Below are positions 12,484 through 14,559 of a stretch of DNA of 14,559 nt, piece by piece (position 1 is the stretch's first letter; each line of letters opens with the position of its first letter). The DNA is from UBA7374 sp965660635 (GTDB lineage: Bacteria; Verrucomicrobiota; Verrucomicrobiia; Opitutales; Coraliomargaritaceae). The translations under genes and the position numbers were made by a program. The notes beneath the pieces were generated by a model, which was not told the DNA's origin, searched no databases, and saw only the letters and a program-made list of their open reading frames with translations. The stretch is from contig CBFIAS010000044.1 in NCBI GenBank assembly GCA_965660635.1, positions 1 through 14,559 of the forward strand, in the 5' to 3' direction.

Positions 12484-14559
12484 ATGGCCGAAAAGAAGCT
12501 CACCCCGATGATGCAGCAATGGCACGAGATCCGTGACCGTCTGGCCGACGACACCCTCTTGCTCTTCCGCCTCGGCGACTTCTACGAGATCTTCAAGCAA
12601 GACGCAGAAAAGGGAGCCAAGCTGCTTGGCATCACACTGACCCACCGGCACGGCATGCCCATGGCCGGCATTCCCTACCACGCCGCCGATAACTACATGC
12701 AGAAGCTTCTCGACCGCGGGATCAAGATTGCCATCTGCGACCAGGTCGAGACCCCCAAGCCGGGCAAGCTGGTTAAGCGCGAACTTACCCGCATCATTAC
12801 CCCCGGCACGCGTCTCGCCGACAATCAGATCGAGGCCCACCGCAACCATTTCCTCCTCGCCCTCGCCAACCGCAAGGACAACCTCCAGGCCGCCTGGCTC
12901 GACCTCACCACCGGCGCCTTCTACATCGCCTCCGAGCCCAACCCGGAAAACCTGCTTTCCGCACTCGAGAGCATTGATCCCCGCGAAATCCTGATCCCCG
13001 AAAAATCATCCGGAAAATGGCACTCGGAAGAAGCCCCGGAAGCCCTGCGCGAAGGGATCGCCCGCCTCTTCGACGGGCGATCCGTCACCGCCCTGCCCGA
13101 CTATCACTTCGAAATCGACTCCGGTGCCCAATCCGTACTGCAAGCACTCGGCGTTCTCAACCTTGAGGGCTTCGGAATCGACCTCGCGCACCCCGCCCTT
13201 GCCCCCGCCGGCGCCCTTGTCCACTACGCCACGGAGACCCTCTGCGCAAAACCGGAAAACCTCCGCAACCTCCGCGAGTACCGAACCGACCGAAGCCTCC
13301 TCCTCGACCCCGCCACCCTCCGCAACCTCGAGATCTTCAAGTCCGCCGCCAACACCCGCGAAGGCTCCCTCCTCCAGGCCATGGACGGCACCGCCACCCC
13401 CCCCGGAGCACGCCTTCTCGAGCGCTGGCTCTGCGCCCCACAACTCGACCTCGAAGAAATTAAAAGACGCCAAGCCTGCGTCGAAGAATTTGTCACCGCT
13501 CCGGGACTTTGCTCCGGGCTGCAGGACCAACTCAAAGGCATCCGCGACATCGAGCGCATCTTGAGCCGACTGCAAAACCGTCTGCGCAACCCCCGTGAAC
13601 TCAGCGGCATCCGCGACACCCTCCGCGCCCTCCCCGGCATCGCCCTCCATTTGCTGGAATTTCCCGGCACCCCCGTAGCCGATATCGCCGCACGCATCCA
13701 CGCCTTTGATGCACTCACGGAAACCCTGGAAAACGGCCTGGCCGACGAGCCGCCCGGAAAGATCGAGGAAGGCGGAACCATCCGCGACGGCTTCGACGAA
13801 GAACTCGACCACTTCCGCAACCTCACCCGCGACAGCCAGAAATGGCTCTCTGCATTCGAGTTGGCCGAACAGGAACGCACCGGCATCAAAAACCTCCGCA
13901 TCCGTTACAACGGGGCTTTCGGTTATTTCATTGAAGTGACCAAGAGCAACCTTGCTCAAGTGCCGGACGACTACACCCGCCGGCAAACCATGAAAAACGC
14001 CGAGCGCTTCACCACCGACTCCCTGCGCGAGCGGGAGCGCGAGATCCTCGAAGCGGAAGGCAACGCGCTGGGCCGTGAACAGGCCCTCTTCGAGGAATTG
14101 ATCGCCGCCATCCTCGCCCGGGCCGACGACCTTAGCGAAACCGCCGCCGCCCTCGCCGAGATCGATGTCTTTGCCGGATGGGCCACCCTCGCACGCGAGT
14201 GGGACTACTGCCGCCCGGAAATCGATGCCTCCGACCGCCTCGAAATCGACCAAGGCCGCCACCCAGTGGTCGAGCAAATGATGCGCGGGCAGCCCCTCGG
14301 CCTCGCCGGCACCCACGCATTCGTCCCCAACGACTCCCAGCTCTCCGCCTCCGGCAACGGGAACCATCCGCAGATTGCCCTCATAACCGGCCCCAATATG
14401 GCCGGTAAATCGACCTACATTCGACAAGTCGCCCTAATCGTCCTGATGGCCCAAACCGGTGCCTGGGTGCCCGCCCGGAACTGCCGGCTCGGCCTCGTTG
14501 ACCGTATCTTTTCCCGCGTCGGCGCCAGTGATGAACTGGCCCGCGGCAACTCCACCTTC
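12484..14559 (+). CDS. mutS: MutS DNA mismatch repair ATPase (C-terminus beyond window)
   Basis: MutS recognises mispaired bases and recruits MutL. The 692 codons present run in frame to the last base of the window. The N-terminal mismatch-binding domain has MMQQWHEIRDRL and LLLFRLGDFYEIF with the Phe-x-Glu pair (Phe33, Glu35), then GIPYHAADNYMQKLL and KIAICDQVE. The connector and lever domains follow (VVDYATETLCAK-like region as LVHYATETLCAKPENL). A clamp segment IRYNGAFGYFIEVTKSN precedes GRHPVVEQM and Walker A GPNMAGKST (636-644). The last residues, RIFSRVGASDELARGNSTF, begin the signature region of the ATPase; Walker B lies outside. It starts at ATG 12484 with a weak GAAAGAAG upstream, 28 bases after the vapC stop. 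This is full-length MutS1 type, not MutS2. Confidence 0.97.
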   Translation, partial: MAEKKLTPMMQQWHEIRDRLADDTLLLFRLGDFYEIFKQDAEKGAKLLGITLTHRHGMPMAGIPYHAADNYMQKLLDRGIKIAICDQVETPKPGKLVKRELTRIITPGTRLADNQIEAHRNHFLLALANRKDNLQAAWLDLTTGAFYIASEPNPENLLSALESIDPREILIPEKSSGKWHSEEAPEALREGIARLFDGRSVTALPDYHFEIDSGAQSVLQALGVLNLEGFGIDLAHPALAPAGALVHYATETLCAKPENLRNLREYRTDRSLLLDPATLRNLEIFKSAANTREGSLLQAMDGTATPPGARLLERWLCAPQLDLEEIKRRQACVEEFVTAPGLCSGLQDQLKGIRDIERILSRLQNRLRNPRELSGIRDTLRALPGIALHLLEFPGTPVADIAARIHAFDALTETLENGLADEPPGKIEEGGTIRDGFDEELDHFRNLTRDSQKWLSAFELAEQERTGIKNLRIRYNGAFGYFIEVTKSNLAQVPDDYTRRQTMKNAERFTTDSLREREREILEAEGNALGREQALFEELIAAILARADDLSETAAALAEIDVFAGWATLAREWDYCRPEIDASDRLEIDQGRHPVVEQMMRGQPLGLAGTHAFVPNDSQLSASGNGNHPQIALITGPNMAGKSTYIRQVALIVLMAQTGAWVPARNCRLGLVDRIFSRVGASDELARGNSTF

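Noticed and set aside
13006..14427. Long minus-strand ORF (473 codons) opposite mutS
   Set aside because: It lies entirely over the MutS coding frame, is Gly/Ala/Glu-rich without motifs, and reflects GC-rich codon bias on the other strand.
1661..14559. Functional pairing of the Smr-domain gene with mutS
   Set aside because: They are over 10 kb apart on opposite strands, and stand-alone Smr proteins relate to MutS2 rather than to this MutS1-type protein.

Overview
The window looks like a chromosomal stretch of a GC-rich, Gram-negative bacterium with an outer membrane, most likely a member of the Verrucomicrobiota (Opitutae-like). The grounds are a DUF5069 gene, a family I associate with Verrucomicrobiota and Planctomycetes, a SecA enlarged between its Walker B motif and the later GRRW region, a TonB-dependent receptor, and weak or absent Shine-Dalgarno sites before most genes. 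This assignment is inference; no rRNA or other phylogenetic marker is present.

Layout. 1-1963 (minus): the N-terminal 514 residues of SecA, running off the left edge, preceded by a stand-alone Smr-domain protein. 2100-3179 (minus): a Fic-family AMPylase with winged-helix tail, in AT-richer DNA, with two inverted repeats upstream in a gene-free stretch (3180-3518). 3519-4793 (minus): RmuC. 4935-7991: a metal (probably zinc) homeostasis block made of a ZnuD-like TonB receptor with a His/Asp-rich loop, a Fur/Zur-family repressor and a convergent MerC-like membrane protein. A 15-bp palindrome before the receptor resembles a Zur box. 8072-8569: DUF5069 protein.

8560-9798: a three-gene segment of unknown function (small XRE-type HTH protein, 65-residue protein, 198-residue tail-anchored membrane protein). 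It is bracketed by a perfect 24-bp direct repeat that copies the last codons of the DUF5069 gene, so it looks like an insertion between DUF5069 and the convergent polyprenyl synthase gene. 9826-11690 (minus): a long-chain polyprenyl diphosphate synthase and an alpha/beta hydrolase. 11779-12455: a VapBC-type toxin-antitoxin pair whose antitoxin appears to lack a normal ATG where the ribbon-helix-helix domain begins. 12484-14559: MutS, first 692 residues, running off the right edge.

How they fit: housekeeping genes (secA, rmuC, polyprenyl synthase, mutS) are interspersed with accessory modules (fic, the repeat-flanked cassette, vapBC). The best-supported multi-gene module is receptor, repressor, MerC-like protein and candidate operator. 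The least explained is the 24-bp-repeat-flanked cassette.
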